Positions 10,151 through 23,965 of a stretch of DNA of 64,000 nt are shown one piece after another. The stretch's first letter is position 1; the number at the start of each line of letters is the position of its first letter. The position numbers and the translations under genes are program-made. The stretch lies in the NCBI GenBank assembly GCA_964017195.1, contig OZ024890.1, positions 25,661,701-25,725,700 of the forward strand. Reading direction: 5' to 3'. This stretch comes from Siderastrea radians. Lineage: Eukaryota > Cnidaria > Anthozoa > Scleractinia > Rhizangiidae. The notes beneath the pieces were generated by a model. That model was not told the DNA's origin, did not search any database, and saw nothing but the letters and a program-made list of their open reading frames with translations.

Positions 10151-13100
10151 GCGGTTTTTTTTTTTCAGTATTTTTAAAATGAATTTCCAATTTCAATTTA
10201 AAGTTGATTGTTGGTGTTCTTAAGTGTAAGATTCGTTAATGATTATTGGCCTGAATTTTCCACTCAATTAGTTCGGTTGAAGATCACTTTCCAGGGTTAG
10301 GATGAAACAAGCAGGTGGTGTACAACTAATACAGCGTAACAAAATCAACTGCTCTTATCTGGGCACATAATCTTCTCCTAACACCATTTCGACTAAAATA
10401 CCAACAAGATTTCAAAAATACGAACTTGCATTGCGTCCGCAATAAACATGACAGTAATCTCTCTCCTTTTTTTTTCTAATTTCTCTCTACTGAGCTAAAG
10501 GAAATCCGCTGAGGACAAAACAAGAGTAATATATTTGACGGTGCAAAGGAAATACGCCCACTAAAAGCAGGGTGTCAGTTAGGGTTAAAAGTTGAACACT
10601 GTTGAAAAAGATTTACGAATAGGCTTTGCCAGGTCCCGTCGACACAAATACTGGATTTCAGTGCTAGGACGCGGTTACCAATAAAAACAAAGATTTAGAA
10701 AAAGTGTGTTTTTCTACATGGATGGTTACATCTTCACTTTAAAGAGTATTCTTCAAAATGACCTCCACTACGGCTTCAAGGTCAAGGCGTACAAAACAAT
10801 CCCGTCTCAGAAATTTGGCTAAGAGTGTGCGACGTAAAACTCACCCTTACCCAGTCGGGAGAGCAAAATAAATCACCTTTTCATACCCCATCAAAAGACC
10901 TCCCAAATCTCTTTCCTTCTTCAGACCAATAAACGAAATCGTCTACAGCCAAAACAGCCAAAGTCCATACCCTGTTTCTCAGGCCAAAGCTGTGCAGTCG
11001 GGCACAAGAAGTGAGAAAGGCGTGCGAAAGAGAAATAAAGGTGTGAGGTGAGGAATTGGAAGCAACAACTGAAAGCGAAACAACAGTTACGCGCTAGCTT
11101 TTTTCGTTTCGCGTATTCAATTTCGCTGTTCATTCTACGACCCATAACTGAAAATAAGTACTTTACAAAGCTGTTGTAGACTCAAAATAATCACCTATCC
11201 GCGTTGAGCAGTTACTCTATTATTCTTTAACAGTTTGCTTTGTAAAGGCCACTGATGAAATTGACACCGGAGTCTTGGATCACACGGTTCAATAACTATT
11301 TAGGGCGAAAAAAACAATTTGACCATCGTGAATATGAAAAGACAAAAGTTTAGAAAATATATTTTGCATCAATTAGGTACTCGTTGGTCTCCCTGAAGTC
11401 TAAAGAAAAACAAAACTAATATAACAATGATATTGAAATAAGTCATGGATATAACTTGTTATTGCTTAATCGTGTTTATCGAATCAAACAGGTTGCACGT
11501 CGAAAAACAAACATTAGGATAGAAAAAAAGAAGTAGAACAGACGAAAGTATGAAAGAATTGCAGTTTTCTCTCCCAGAGAACGTATTCAAAAACAGCGCA
11601 TATTACATGTTTCCAAAGTCTTTTGGTAAGAAAACTTAACTACACGAATACAAAGGAAATATCGCACTTTTTTCAGGGTTGGCTAGGCAGTGGTGTTTTC
11701 TCAGATCGGGTTTTCAACATTAAAAATCCCAGCTTCTTAATAAAAGAAAAATATAAACACACAAAAAAGAGAGAGAGAAAAGTATGTAGAAATATAAAAA
11801 TTATCGGATTTTCTGACAGAGGGATTTGCTTTATTCTTTACGAAACGAAAACCGTTTCGCTTCATTGAACTTCGGGGTTGTTTCATTTTTTCTCTCAAAC
11901 CCCCAGTGTCAGAAATAAATCAGATAATTTAAGCTGGTCAACAAATTCAAACACTATTTCGAGATGCCCTTACCTTATTTCAAGAATCCACGACCAGAAA
12001 ATCCGAGGAAAAAATCAAAAGTTTCAGAAAATTGACAGTGTTATGCTGGTCCAATTTGGTCACCGTTGCGGTTGGAGTTGTTAGGTAATGCGGCCCCACT
12101 TACACGTGATTACGTCATGCTCAAAGCGCGCCATACGTGCCGCCACTTACCCGCCAACAATGTATTCACTGAGCGTGCGCGCGAAGCACCAGTTTGTCTT
12201 CACGCCCGGTGATTTTTGAGTGATATGGTCATAGACCTTGAACAAAATAAACGATGGTTGTTAGCTTCTAAAAATAAGGGAATTCTTATTAATATATGCT
12301 CGTGAAGAGTATTTTTTTAAGTGTTAGGCTATGCATTTCAAGTGTTTTTATGAGTCATTGCTTTTGAAAATGGTAATTTTAAATTATCGTCTAGCAACTA
12401 AACTGTTTTCTTGGCCTATTCTGTATCAGCATTACTGTGACCACACCACTGTTAAATCAATTACAAATACGGTTAAATTTTGTTGATAAAAATCTTTACT
12501 AGACACCAAGTAACAAAGACCTTCTCTTCAGCTCTCTAAAGCTTCCTGAAGTTGTTTGTTTCTCCTGACTGAAAAATTGGCATAGATGCCTTTCTTTCCA
12601 ATATAAAACTTCCCTGGCCATTGATATGTTAACTTAGCGAGTGATAAAAATACATCAGAGAAGACACTCTTTTGGTTAGTTTTGCTGACAGAACTAAACT
12701 AAGCTTGTATTGCAGCAATTTGTGCAAGACACAATTGCTCCTCTGATACTGAGAAAGCCAAATTTGAATCCAGAAATCTTTTGACAACCTCACCTGTAAA
12801 ACAGTCACCATCGACATTCTTTTTCTCAGAAATTTGTTTCTCTCAGTCACCAATTTACAGAGAAAAAACTTTCCAAGCAAAGCTAGCCTTGTGTGTCATG
12901 ATTGTCGAAGAACAAAGCGTATTTTTAAATTTCCAACCTCCGAGCAAATCATAAACCTTTCTCGTGTTATTGATGTCACGGTTTTGAAAACTCACTGGGC
13001 CAGATACACAATCGAGTTGTTTGCGTGGAAGGTCAGTCAAATTCGCTCAAGCAATTTACTACGAGGCAAATATTTGGGGTTTGCTTGCTTGATTTCTATT

Positions 13101-14079
13101 GTTGCGATTCGCAGAAACGGCGGGAGGCTCTATGTAAGAACCACCAACAACATGATGGGTGGTTTTGTTTGAATTTTACGGACTGCGCACAAAACATCAG
13201 AAACATGCTGTGCGAAAAAGAAGGAAATTGTCTAGTGTATTTATTTACAGGAAATTTACGAAAATTGCAGAAACTACTAAACGCTCAGTACGCGAATTGT
13301 TGTGAACCATGTCGACACTGATAGGCGGGAAAGTGGCCGTCAAATTCTCTACAGGTGGCCTAGTTTAATAGGTTTTTGTTTGGATTGGTGATAACAATGG
13401 AAAACTATCCGACTGCCGATATACGTCTGGATTCCACTCTTAACAAACCGTTAGAGAAAATGTATACTGGTTAAGCACGCGCGACACTGACCAGCTGCTC
13501 CGTATACTACTGATAACTCAAAAGTACAAACTCACTTACAACATAAAATCACTTTGTAATGGCAACAAAACTAAAGATTTTCATTAGGGGAAAGTGTACA
13601 AAGCAAGGTTTCAGTTCTATTCAAACATCTTCAGTTCTCACCGTGTATTTCAGTCAGCTCTGATAAAATCAAAAATGGCGACCTCTTGGAGTAAGTGCTT
13701 CATTAGGTGTAGGAAACAGCGTCAGAGTAAAATATCTTAAAGAAGAAAAACTTTGTAGCAAGGTTCAGCCGTAAAATGAAAGACAAATGAAACGTACTCA
13801 CGTTGTGTACAGCGGCGTAGCCAGGGGTACTTGGAGACCCGTGAATGAAAAAAAAATAGTAATATTATTATTAAAGCAAACCAGCTATCTCGCGTAAATC
13901 TGGTCACGCTTTTTGGATTTGTAAGTTTAGTGAACGATCACCGTGCAAAATAATAGGCTTTTAATTTCGAATTTTCCGAGTATGGAGGGGGTGGAAATTT
14001 GCGTTTATCAATCGTAACGTGAAACTCGGACGCCTATACCAATACTCATTCGGGACCCCCCTAATGAGAAAACCTGTAT

Positions 14080-14598
14080 ACCGTAAAATCCCGGTTATAA
14101 ACCCTGGGTTTATACAAGTTTCGTGAAGGGTTTTGGGTGGGCTTATAAACCGGGGGGGGCCTCATATCCGGGGGGGCTTATAAAAGTTAAAAAGATTGTT
14201 TCGGAATGAGCAGATAACAAATAAATTAAGACTAACATATAGCGCTATCCAAATACGTTTTCCATTTCCTCACGCCTTTAGGCTTTGAAGCGTCACAATA
14301 AATCGGGAATTTAGTTCAATACCTTTATTTGGAACAAATTTAGTTCAATACTATTTGAAACATCAGTATGACTTATCTTTTTGTTCGCACTCTGAGTTGC
14401 AATACATTTTCCTTATTTTCAATTTGAAGTTGTAAATGTGTTAAAGAAACAAGGATAAATGAGGGGGAGGCTTATATCCGGGAGGGGCTTATAATCGGAC
14501 TATAATTTTTGTTAACGGGTAGATGGGCCTATAACCGGGAGGGATTATAAACGGGAGTGCTTATAACCGAGGGGGCTTACAACCGGGATTTTACGGTA
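14080..14598. mobile_element. MITE with ACCGTAAAATCCCGG termini
   Basis: The left end ACCGTAAAATCCCGGTTATA is matched by the right end CCGGGATTTTACGGTA in reverse complement, flanked by TA. The interior contains many copies of GGGCTTATAA and CCGGGGGG-like words, so both ends carry sub-terminal repeats. There is no coding frame. Its ends resemble those of the element at 31560-32200 (ACCGTAAA core). Confidence 0.8.
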
Positions 14599-16923
14599 TG
14601 CTCCTTGTGTAAAACAAATGTCTTCGCTATCTTTTAACTTACGTCTGGGTGGCTTGATAGATTAAAGCCGTGTTTGAAAATCTACGTCATGTAAGAATTA
14701 TTGGGTGCCTGGGCATGTGCCATGGGCTTCCTTTTACCTGGTCTATCGTCGTGTCCCAAACACAACTTTTTTCATATCTCCAAAGACTACAGGTGTCAAC
14801 TCCTCTATCATACGAAAACTCAGCGTGAAATCTCCCCCCAAAACGTCTACAAATCTAGCGCTTAGGACACTGAGAAGTAAGAAAATGTAACCTACACTGT
14901 AATTAGAAGTCTTTCACAAGTGTTATGACTATCTGTGCCCCCCTCCCCACCTCCCCAAACAATGTTAAAGGTCAGTCATCAGTTTCAAAACCAAAACTTC
15001 AACATTGTACAGGGGGGAGAGGGGCGAGGCAAGAGTATTTTTCAAGTGACCCTAACGGGACGCGATTTGAGCAAAGTGTCCCAAGACTAATGACCAGGGT
15101 CGTAGGTGATCATGCATCTTAATGAAATCTCAATATTGGGGGAAGATGAAGACCTTTGGAACAGATGTTCCACCAAAACGATACTTTGGATGCCCTTGGC
15201 TTTAATCAACAGATGCTTTGCCTTTCGCGATCTGCAGTTTACATTTCCACGTCACTAAGGTTTCCTACTATTCCAATTCTTTTCTCTTGATTAAAACCAA
15301 TAAGAGGAAGTCTTACTCCAATTTTGTTTCGACAGAATCTCCATATAATAACTAAGGGACTCTGTGAATAGTACCGGAATTCAGGGTCTCAGAGGGGTTT
15401 AAAGCTGCAGTGCTGCAGGCCAGAAAATGCAGGGCTCTTGGTCTCCAGTACAGAAAAATTGATTCGCTAGGCTCCGTCGTTATACTCTAGGGCTCAATTA
15501 GGCCAAATTAAACTTTTTGTCGGGGCTCCAAACGGAGAAAGACTTTGGGCTTCCCGCTCCACGGAGGACATTTCAGAGCTCCAAGTTTCCAGGGACCTCC
15601 CTTTTGGGGCCGTGAGAATTGAAAAAAAAAACACTGAAAAAACATACACACGTATTACGTGCAGATTTCTCGAGAGTCATTTTTTGTCTGTAGGCACTAA
15701 CTTTTACCTTAGGTTTGGTAGCTGTCGAAAATTGCGTTTGTTTGCAAGTAAAGTTTGCGACTGATTGCCTTAGCCGAGGTGGACTGCTCGGGATTGGTCC
15801 ATTTTTTCCTTTGAAAATCTCGACTAAAACTGGCCATAACCTTAATTTACCTTAAATAGATATCTTACATGCATCGAAACTCCAGCATAAAATCGACACT
15901 TTTCATCCACTGGCATAACACAATGGCGCAAACGTTAAAGCCATCCTCTGAGGGAACAGCTCCTCACCTGACAACTGAAGATCGAATCGCACCAAATATT
16001 TTATTTTTATTTTATTTTTATGCTATTAGCTTCGCCATTGCCGACAATCGTGATATAAATAGTGGTGCGTAACCAATCGACCTCCTTGTTGTCGAAACGT
16101 CTTGAACTATGTCTTAAGTGACTACAATAATTGTGACAAACGATTATACAATTTATTGTTATCATTATTCCCGGGTATTATTGTACAGCAAAGAAAGGGG
16201 TTGGTAGTGCCCAGGAGATTTCATTTGAATGGTCATTAACAGACTTAAAGGTAGACTGAATTACATTAGACGAAAACGTCATTATGGAAAGAATGTTTAA
16301 CACAGAGACAACTCAATTGGGCGTTGGAGCAAAAGTACTTGACTGGATAACGGTAACGTCGTTTATTGACAAACTTTGAACTTCACACTGATGAAGTAGG
16401 TTTAAGAATTCACATCTCTGTCACCAAACAATAGCAAATCATGACCGATTAACTGTTCTAGAACTACATACTAGCGCGTACTCCAGTAAACCATTCCATT
16501 ACCAGTTTATTTACATACAAGAGTGAAGATTACATCATACATCGCACTATAATATCATACACAAACGACTGGAACAGCTAACGATCTTTTCTTCCTTCGT
16601 GGTTTATGCCAGTTCGAGTGGTTTGTGCTGGTAGTCTACAGCGGCGCTGATGGCGACTTTTTAGAACAAAAATTGTCTACAAACAAAAACTGAAGACCCT
16701 ACCTCAAATAATACAGTTATTCATTCGTTAAATTTCATAACAACGAGTCGAGCCGAGTAAATATCGATCGATTCTTTGAAGATGATTTAATCATGTCATG
16801 TACAGAAAGAAAACTACCTTAAATCGATATAATACATGGGTCAGTAACACGAGCCATGTACGTCGTCTTCTTTCGCGGAAGAATTAGAAATTCGCAGGCC
16901 TTCGCCTTCTTAGTGGGATACGA

Positions 16924-16929
16924 TTTATT
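16924..16929 (-). terminator. Candidate poly(A) signal for gene B
   Basis: TTTATT on the plus strand reads AATAAA on the minus strand, 137 bases past the stop codon of gene B. It is the nearest canonical hexamer I noticed. Confidence 0.45.
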
Positions 16930-17065
16930 CGCTCATATTTTCCATCAGGCAAGCCCGTTTTTACAAATACAACTCTTTCCAGCAAAGTGAAATGCTCCAG
17001 CCTAAAGCCGAGCAAATGTAACGTTCAAAAGAAAGTTCGTTCTGTTCGTTCTTTCGCTGGCTCAA

Positions 17066-20000
17066 TTAACCCAGGAAGTTAGCGTTGAGTAAGTTATCCT
17101 CGTTCACAACCTCGTGACCGTTAATAACTTCGACGCATTTGTAGTAGACCTCCAAGTATTTGTATACATCCGTGCAAGTTTGATCGTTGAAAAAGAACTT
17201 CGTGCATCTTATCTCACACATTGTTGTTCCCTCGCAGGCGTCCTTTACTTTTGTGAGAAACATTGGCGTTGTGGGACAGTATTTGTTAAACTGTAGGTTT
17301 CCTGTATGTTCTGTGCACAGGCCGAAGTTTCGTCTTCCCCAGAAAGCGGAGATAATACTTATGTGTTTGTACTCGTTACATCGTAGCCAGGCAGTGTCTT
17401 CTTCGCATTTGACTGTGCCGTTCTGCAAAGAACAATATAAACGGAATGGGTACATTTTTGGCTACCGTCCGGAAAACAACTTTAACAATTGCCTTCGAAA
17501 GGAAAAGGGAATAGTTCACAACAGAACAGTAATGCTTAGTTGTTTTCACTTGAATTGTCACAATTTAGGGTTTCATTCACGGACTCAAAAGTCAGATACA
17601 CCTGGTACAGCATAATAAACAGTACGAGAGAAAAGTACTACTCGATAGCTTTCAACCGGATGGGTAAAATTTACAGTACTTTTAAACAACATTTTGTTCA
17701 TCAACGTCATTTTGATGATAAAATAAACTAAGGCAAATGCCAAGGTGACAATTTTCTGTCTAAAATGTTTTACGAACACATTCATTCAAAACCTGGGAGC
17801 AATAGCAAATGAACAACATCTGAGTCAAGACTTAATTGTACTTACGTATCTGATTGGTGTGGGACCGGCGGGACCAGGGGGACCAGGGGGACCTTGCATA
17901 CCAGGTAAGCCCGGCATTCCACTACCTCCTGGGAAACCAGGAGCTCCGGGTAAACCAGGGGCACCAGGAGCACCATCCATACCAGGAGGACCCTGGAAAC
18001 CCGGAGCACCGGGAAGGCCGGGGCTTCCTGGAAATCCAGCGGGACCGGGATCTCCCTTGAATCCTGGAGGTCCTTGAGGTCCAGGAGCTCCTGACATTCC
18101 CGCCATACCGTTCATACCGGGAGGACCTTGAAGGCCTTTGAGAATGAAACCCAATGTCACATTCTGATCTTTGAGTAGTTTGTTAAGCAGTGGGGGGACT
18201 GAAGACATGGGCAGCGACGCCTGAAGAGAAAAAAGACCATGAAGAATATCAGTTTGTCAAGTTTAAAGGTTAAAAGTTGCATTTAGTTACATATCAAAAA
18301 ATTCATAACCCTATTAAGAGTAAGGCTCAAGCAATATCATCTGCATAGCCACACTTAAGGATTTATTCCACAGAATGAAAATTAGAGCAACATTACATGA
18401 CGCGAGACTTGACCTGGAAGTCAAACGAAAAATTTTACTGGTGAAAATTTATCACGATTTTCTTATGACTGTCGTGGCCAATAAAGCAAAGCAATAATGC
18501 AATGAACCAATCAGAAATTGAAGCCAAAACTTGCAGCCGGCACCCAGCGCGGGAAAGTGGCGTAAGCCAAGTCACAATTTCCTTTGGTTTCATTCCTAAT
18601 TGGTCAAGAAACAATGTGTTGGCTAGGACTGGTTTGAACAATAACAAGAATATTTTGGGACAATTGGACCTTAACAAACTAAAAACCACCCAAATACATC
18701 ACTTATATTGTAAGTAATAATATGATAAACTGACGAATATCGTGTATAATGAACTCCAGCTGTCCATCTATCTAGCTGTTCATCTCTAATTATTAAGAGT
18801 TTATTAATAAAAATTAATTCTGTTTTATGAACGTCCTCCCTACAACAAGGCGATTAAGTATTTCCATCAAAGATAAGTTAAGAGCAGTGATCACAAAACT
18901 GCTTAATAAGCAGGTACGTCAGTCAATAGTCGGAAACGTACATCTTGTACTTCAATAAACACGCGCTGAATCAAAATACGATCGGAAATCAATCTACTTT
19001 CCAGTCGTGATTAGTTACTTTGCTAAGGAATAGATAAATGGAACATAATTAATCAGTATAAATCAAGTGAATCGCTGTCATCAAAAGGACCAGGGCAAAT
19101 ATCAAATGCCACCATGAAATTCACCTGATTCTACCGTTCATCTACAAGTACACTTAAGTTCAACTCAAAGTATTTATATTACCGATCTGTCTGTTGCCAC
19201 ATATAATGCCGCTAAAACCACCACAACCACCACGAACATCGAATCTGAGCTAGTATTTAAAGGTTGTTGATCACTCCTTGTTTCGCTATATTTTCGTGGT
19301 CTCGGTATTTTGTCTGTCCTGTGTCAAAACGTCGTTGATTTAAAATCTCGGTATTTTGAAACACCAGCCAACAGTCATTTCCCGATTTTTACAAAGATTT
19401 AGAACAAAATTTTAGCAGGAAAACGGAGGAGAAAAAGAACAACTGATCAACGTGTAATTGTAAAAAATTAACAAGCAAGTTTTTTTCACAGTTTGTTTCA
19501 CTCGTTCCTTATTTGGTGCTTTTGCAGGTGGGATGACACCAAATATGGCGCGGGATCAAAAACATTTTAAAATGGCATCAAGAAGAGCAAATAAAATTAT
19601 ATATCACGTCTTCAAAAATGTTTCCATCCATTAAACCTCCAAAATCTTTGAAGCTATTGAATGGCAAAGAAAGATGATCGTAAAATCACCAGTCTTTGTT
19701 TATTCTAAAACCATCTGCGACACACTAAACCAAACGATACTTGACACTGTTTTACAATAGGTAAACTAAACAACATCATAATGATAGAGATGTTTAACTT
19801 GAATTATAATACAGTGCACAGCGATCTCAATGTAGTAAGTGAGAAAATTTGTGGTATTTAGGAATATTTATATAGTTTATATATATGTATTAACAGTTTG
19901 TATCTATAGGCAAGAGTAAGTCATCCAAATCAGATACGGTTCCTTGATCAGCCACCAACCGATCGATCAATCGTTCGATTGATCAAACATTCAATCTACT

Positions 20001-20114
20001 AGGTCGATGCCCTGTAAACTAAGGCCATCGAATCGTTAAAAAACCTGTACTCACCGATAATTCGAAATGGACTAGGCCTATGGCGACTAGTACCGCCAAG
20101 GATGCGATCCTCAT
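17066..20114 (-). CDS. Nematogalectin-like collagen-lectin protein (gene B)
   Basis: Three phase-0 exons: 20114-20055 (signal peptide, 20 codons), 18220-17846 (125 codons) and 17422-17066 (118 codons plus stop), giving 263 aa. Introns are GT-AG (donors GTGAGT and GTAAGT). Residues 1-20 form a leader, and [16 protein letters not shown] (34-50) precedes 31 uninterrupted Gly-X-Y triplets (49-141). The SUEL lectin domain (146-263) has AFWGR and [10 protein letters not shown]. It has nine cysteines rather than eight; the extra one is in the segment IRCTKFFF, so an unpaired or intermolecular cysteine is possible. NVT (40-42) and NGT (146-148) are possible N-glycosylation sites. The fold order fits nematogalectin of the nematocyst tubule. 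A 3' splice site (TTTCTAG) lies 3 nt before the ATG, so a 5' UTR exon should exist further up. Confidence 0.9.
17568..17675 (-). repeat. Dispersed coral-type repeat, reversed copy in intron 2 of gene B
   Basis: Read on the minus strand it has GTTGAAAGCTATCGAGTAGT, then TTTTGAGTCCGTGAATGAAA, the same blocks as the plus-strand copies elsewhere in the window but diverged. It lies in the 423-base intron between the collagen and lectin exons. Confidence 0.65.
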
Positions 20115-23100
20115 GACCTAGAAAATAAACAGAAAACACTATTTTCAAAAATGAATCTGGCCCTTCCGTCAGTCCAACATAGGCACGGGGATAGGGCGTT
20201 GGGTTTCTAGCCTACCTACCGTGACTTCATCCCACCGGTAAATTGTTTATATATTAGACAACTGGTGAATGAATAGTTAATTATCTTTGTCTCATGACTT
20301 AACTATTTGAGGATAACGTAGTGTTGTATGAAGGGGAGAGGACTCAATCGACTGGTCCGCTCAACAGGTGTGCAAAAACTGTCACCTCTCAACCAATCAC
20401 CGCGCCGTATTTTGACATTTCCAGTTCTGGTTTGTAATTTTTGGATCTTTAGCTAAAGATGATCTTTCATCGAAGAATAATTGGATTTTGTAGAAAAATT
20501 AGTTTTCGCGCGCTTTTTTGGAAAAAAAAAGTCTGCTTTTAAATCCAAAACCTTGTTCCTATCTTTACAAAACTTAACCTGCGTTTGAAGCCATTTTATG
20601 GCCCTTGGCCAGGTCTTTCCCCACCCCATTATGACAGTGCAGCTTAACTTATCGTAACCCAGACAACAAGTTAAGCTGCACAGATATATTTTGCTAGAAA
20701 TTACAGAAACCTTAATACTTTCTTTGCTTTGAACTCCTTTTCTGTCAGAGTAAAGCTGTAAGGCACGAAATATCGTTCTGCAATGGAATTCCGGCTAATT
20801 GGGTCTATTCAAATGCAAGGTATACTTAGCAGTGCTATCCTGTACTGCTGTTTGTCATTGTTTTTGCAAAAGGAAATCTGATTTTTGTCGGTTTTGTAAT
20901 TAGGCTCTACTGCAGCGATACGGTTACATATAATAAAGTAAACTAGCAATTTTAGTGTAAATCTAAATCTAAACATCTAAAGCCATTCACGTGCGTTGAA
21001 GCTACCTCGCGTGGTTATACTTCATTAAAGAGTCTTACTCGAACGTGTGGTACACAAACACATGTCAAAAACTTTGTTTTAAGGCTAGTAAACGTTTTAC
21101 TGATTTAAGGGTCTTACTTACCATAATTTTCCCTTAAAATACCTTTGCTAACTTCTATGATATATTATAATGGCTCTCCAGTGGAGTTGAGTAGATGGCG
21201 GATATCGGTGGGAGAAGACTTGCACCAGCAAATATGTCACTGTGATGCCTCCAGAAAAGATCCTTAAAAGAGTGATATCATACACGCCCGGGTGCAATAA
21301 ACTCCTTGAAATCCTTCGTCGCTGAAAGATGTGAACTTTTTCGTTCGGGAAAAAACGATTTCGAGGATCACACCGTTATGAAAATGAGACTAACAGGAAA
21401 CTCTGTTCACTTCCGTCGATGTCGAACGATGAGCTCAAATCGCCCAACGCATTTCCCACCGATATCAAACAACCACTTGGTCCACACAGAAAAGTCGTTC
21501 ATTTCCAGCGTAGTATTAAAACACCGCGTAATAACAAAACCAACCTGCAGTTGTCAGCCCGTTCAACCCAAAAAGTATGGCTGCCACTCAGAAAAGATGT
21601 CGCCGCTTTTAGCTTTGGTCAACTGATTTCGCAAATTAGCCCCCAATATGAGATGTTTGACCGATTGATTGGTCGAGCGCCGCCTGACCTGAGCCTGCGG
21701 TATTTAGCGACAATATTGACGCGCTTAACGTGGCATCACCGTCCTCGTGAGAGTTGAGACACTTAATACACAACATTAAGATGCGATGACGTAATGTGTT
21801 GACCCTGAACACCACTCAGCCAATCAGCACTGGCCGTTGGACGGGCGAACAGGTTGTCGCTGTGTGACAAGAGGGCAAATAAACTTTTGAGATTTTTTTA
21901 CGCGCTCATGAAAATTGAGCTAGTGAATTTGTTTGCACGGTTTTTACCTCCAGTAAAAACATTTGTACCATCTTAAGTTTTGATTCTTCAGTATCGCAGG
22001 CAAAAATTTCGAACCCTGAAAATATTAGAATTTTTTTTCTGTTGTGTCTTGGAAATGAAAGCGCTCTGACGTAATGTTACCCAATCTTAGGGTGCCAGAT
22101 CTACCGAGGTGTCAAGGGAACATCGGACTAACGAGCTCAACGAGACGCTAATGAGAGAAATATTCGAAAATTCTACACTGTCTTTTTACGTTTTCATCTT
22201 GCAATAAAATTAGCAGTTTACAAAAGGAGTAAACTTAAAAGTGAAAAAGCTCTTATAAACTCTTGTAACTTTCATGGATCATAGTAAACTCACTGGGTCC
22301 TTACATGGTTCATAACTTTGCTATTTTTTTTGTGATTGTTTTTCTCCACGGTTCTTTGCTTCTTTTCAGGAGCTTGGTACCCCCTGTGTGCTAGGGCGAA
22401 AAGCCGTAAAACAGTTGCCATAATATTTTGTCAAAAGTTCAACAATCTGTGACTAAACTGGTGCACAAAAAATAAATCACAAACTTTCATTCTGAATGTG
22501 GAATTGCTTTTGGTTTATCTTTTGCATATATAAAGGAAAAACTTGATTTTTAAGTCTTACTATTATTAAGGTGCATAACTCAAATAATGTGTCGGATTTG
22601 CTCCTTAAACAGAACAGCTTTAGTTTAAAACAAAACTAAACTTATTCTTAAGAAAATGGAAGTAATTTTGCTTTACAGTGATCAACCGACGTAGTTAGAG
22701 ACGTACAAGCAAAATATTAAATATTCCTCCTTTTTCCTTATCTAGATGGTTAGATTACGAGTTCATTATTTTTTTCCTAAAAGAGCACGAATTTAAACTG
22801 AAGAATTTTTTGTCTAAAAATTTTCAAACTTACAAAACCGAAGATCTCAGTAAATCGCAATCGCGTTTGAATGTCTTAAACAAACATTTTTAAAAAGAAA
22901 ATCCAAGGTAAGGTAAATTAAATGCAAGAACCTTTTTTCAACAACAAGATCTAGTTTGAACGAAGATTTCGGGTGGAACGAAGACGTTGAAAATTGAAAA
23001 ATTCCTTAGTATTTTAGAGTATCTTAATGTTTTAAAACATTCACTATATGAACCACCTCAATGTCTCAATCAACGTCGGGTGTTTTCTAACTGTGTACGA

Positions 23101-23690
23101 AATCTAACTTTTTGATCGGTTTATGACTAGTGGCATCCTTAAGTGTGAAGCTGTTTGTTTCTAGACTGAATTTCCACCCAAAAAAATTCAGACCTTTTTC
23201 GACACAAAACACAGCCAATAATCAACAAACAAAGCTCGAATTGTTATGAAAACACTTCATTGTAAGAAGTGACATCGTTGACAATATTGACAAAATTTAT
23301 GATAATATCAGATGATATCTGCCTTAACTTTCCGGGCACCATTTCGTTTAAATACGATAGACTGCTGAATGACTGAAACCTTAACAGACTGCTAAGGTGT
23401 TAAATCAAAAACGTATAAAAAGGTTTCAGTGAGACAGTGAGAAACTGCTATCGCATCGCAGCGTGAATTTTGAAAGCTTTCTCTCTTCCTTTAGTCTTTC
23501 GCACCTCATGACCTGGGCATTTTACTGTATGTGTGCTAGCCTAACCCCATTTCGTCCTGATCTCACGCAAACCATGAACTATGAAATTTGCTCTCAAGTT
23601 TTGATGTTGCGAAAAAAATATCGAAACTATCGAGGTTTTTTTTTGGTGGGTACTGTTGTTCATTATGCTGTACAAAGTTAATTTAACCTT

Positions 23691-23965
23691 CGAATCTGTG
23701 GAAGAAATGCTAAAGTGTGACCTACTGAGCAGTACTTTCCTGTAGTACTGTTCACTGTGCTGTACCCCCAGGGTGATTCTAACTTTTGAGCCTGTGGATG
23801 AAATCCTACTGTAAAGTGTGACCATTCAAATGAAAGCTACCGAGCAGTACTTTCCTGTGGTACTGTTCGTTATCTTTAGCGTTCGAGTCTGTGGATGAAA
23901 TCCTCAAGTGTAACCGTTCACACGAAAGCTACAGAGTAGTACTTTGCTGTGGTGATGTTTGTTTT
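23691..23965 (+). repeat. Three tandem copies of the dispersed coral-type repeat
   Basis: Three diverged copies, starting near 23691, 23779 and 23882, share the order GAGTCTGTGGATGAAATCCT, AAGTGTGACCATTCAAATGA, AGCAGTACTTTCCTGTGG and a TACTGTTC tail. Copy lengths differ by small indels. Single copies occur elsewhere in the window. Confidence 0.8.

Larger units (their letters stand above)
8894..17065. other. Intergenic stretch between genes A and B
   Basis: No exon is supported. Open frames here are short and unrelated to known families. Recognisable content is the dispersed repeat near 10108-10150 and the MITE at 14080-14598. A TTTATT at 16924-16929 is AATAAA on the minus strand, 137 bases past the stop of gene B. 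Confidence 0.45.

Noticed and set aside
17825..18077. Plus-strand frame rich in Gly and Pro opposite gene B collagen
   Set aside because: It is the antisense shadow of the collagen exon, whose minus-strand reading has splice sites and joins a lectin exon.
21306..21757. Two overlapping plus-strand frames of just over 100 codons
   Set aside because: Overlapping in different frames, no family features and no coherent splice sites.
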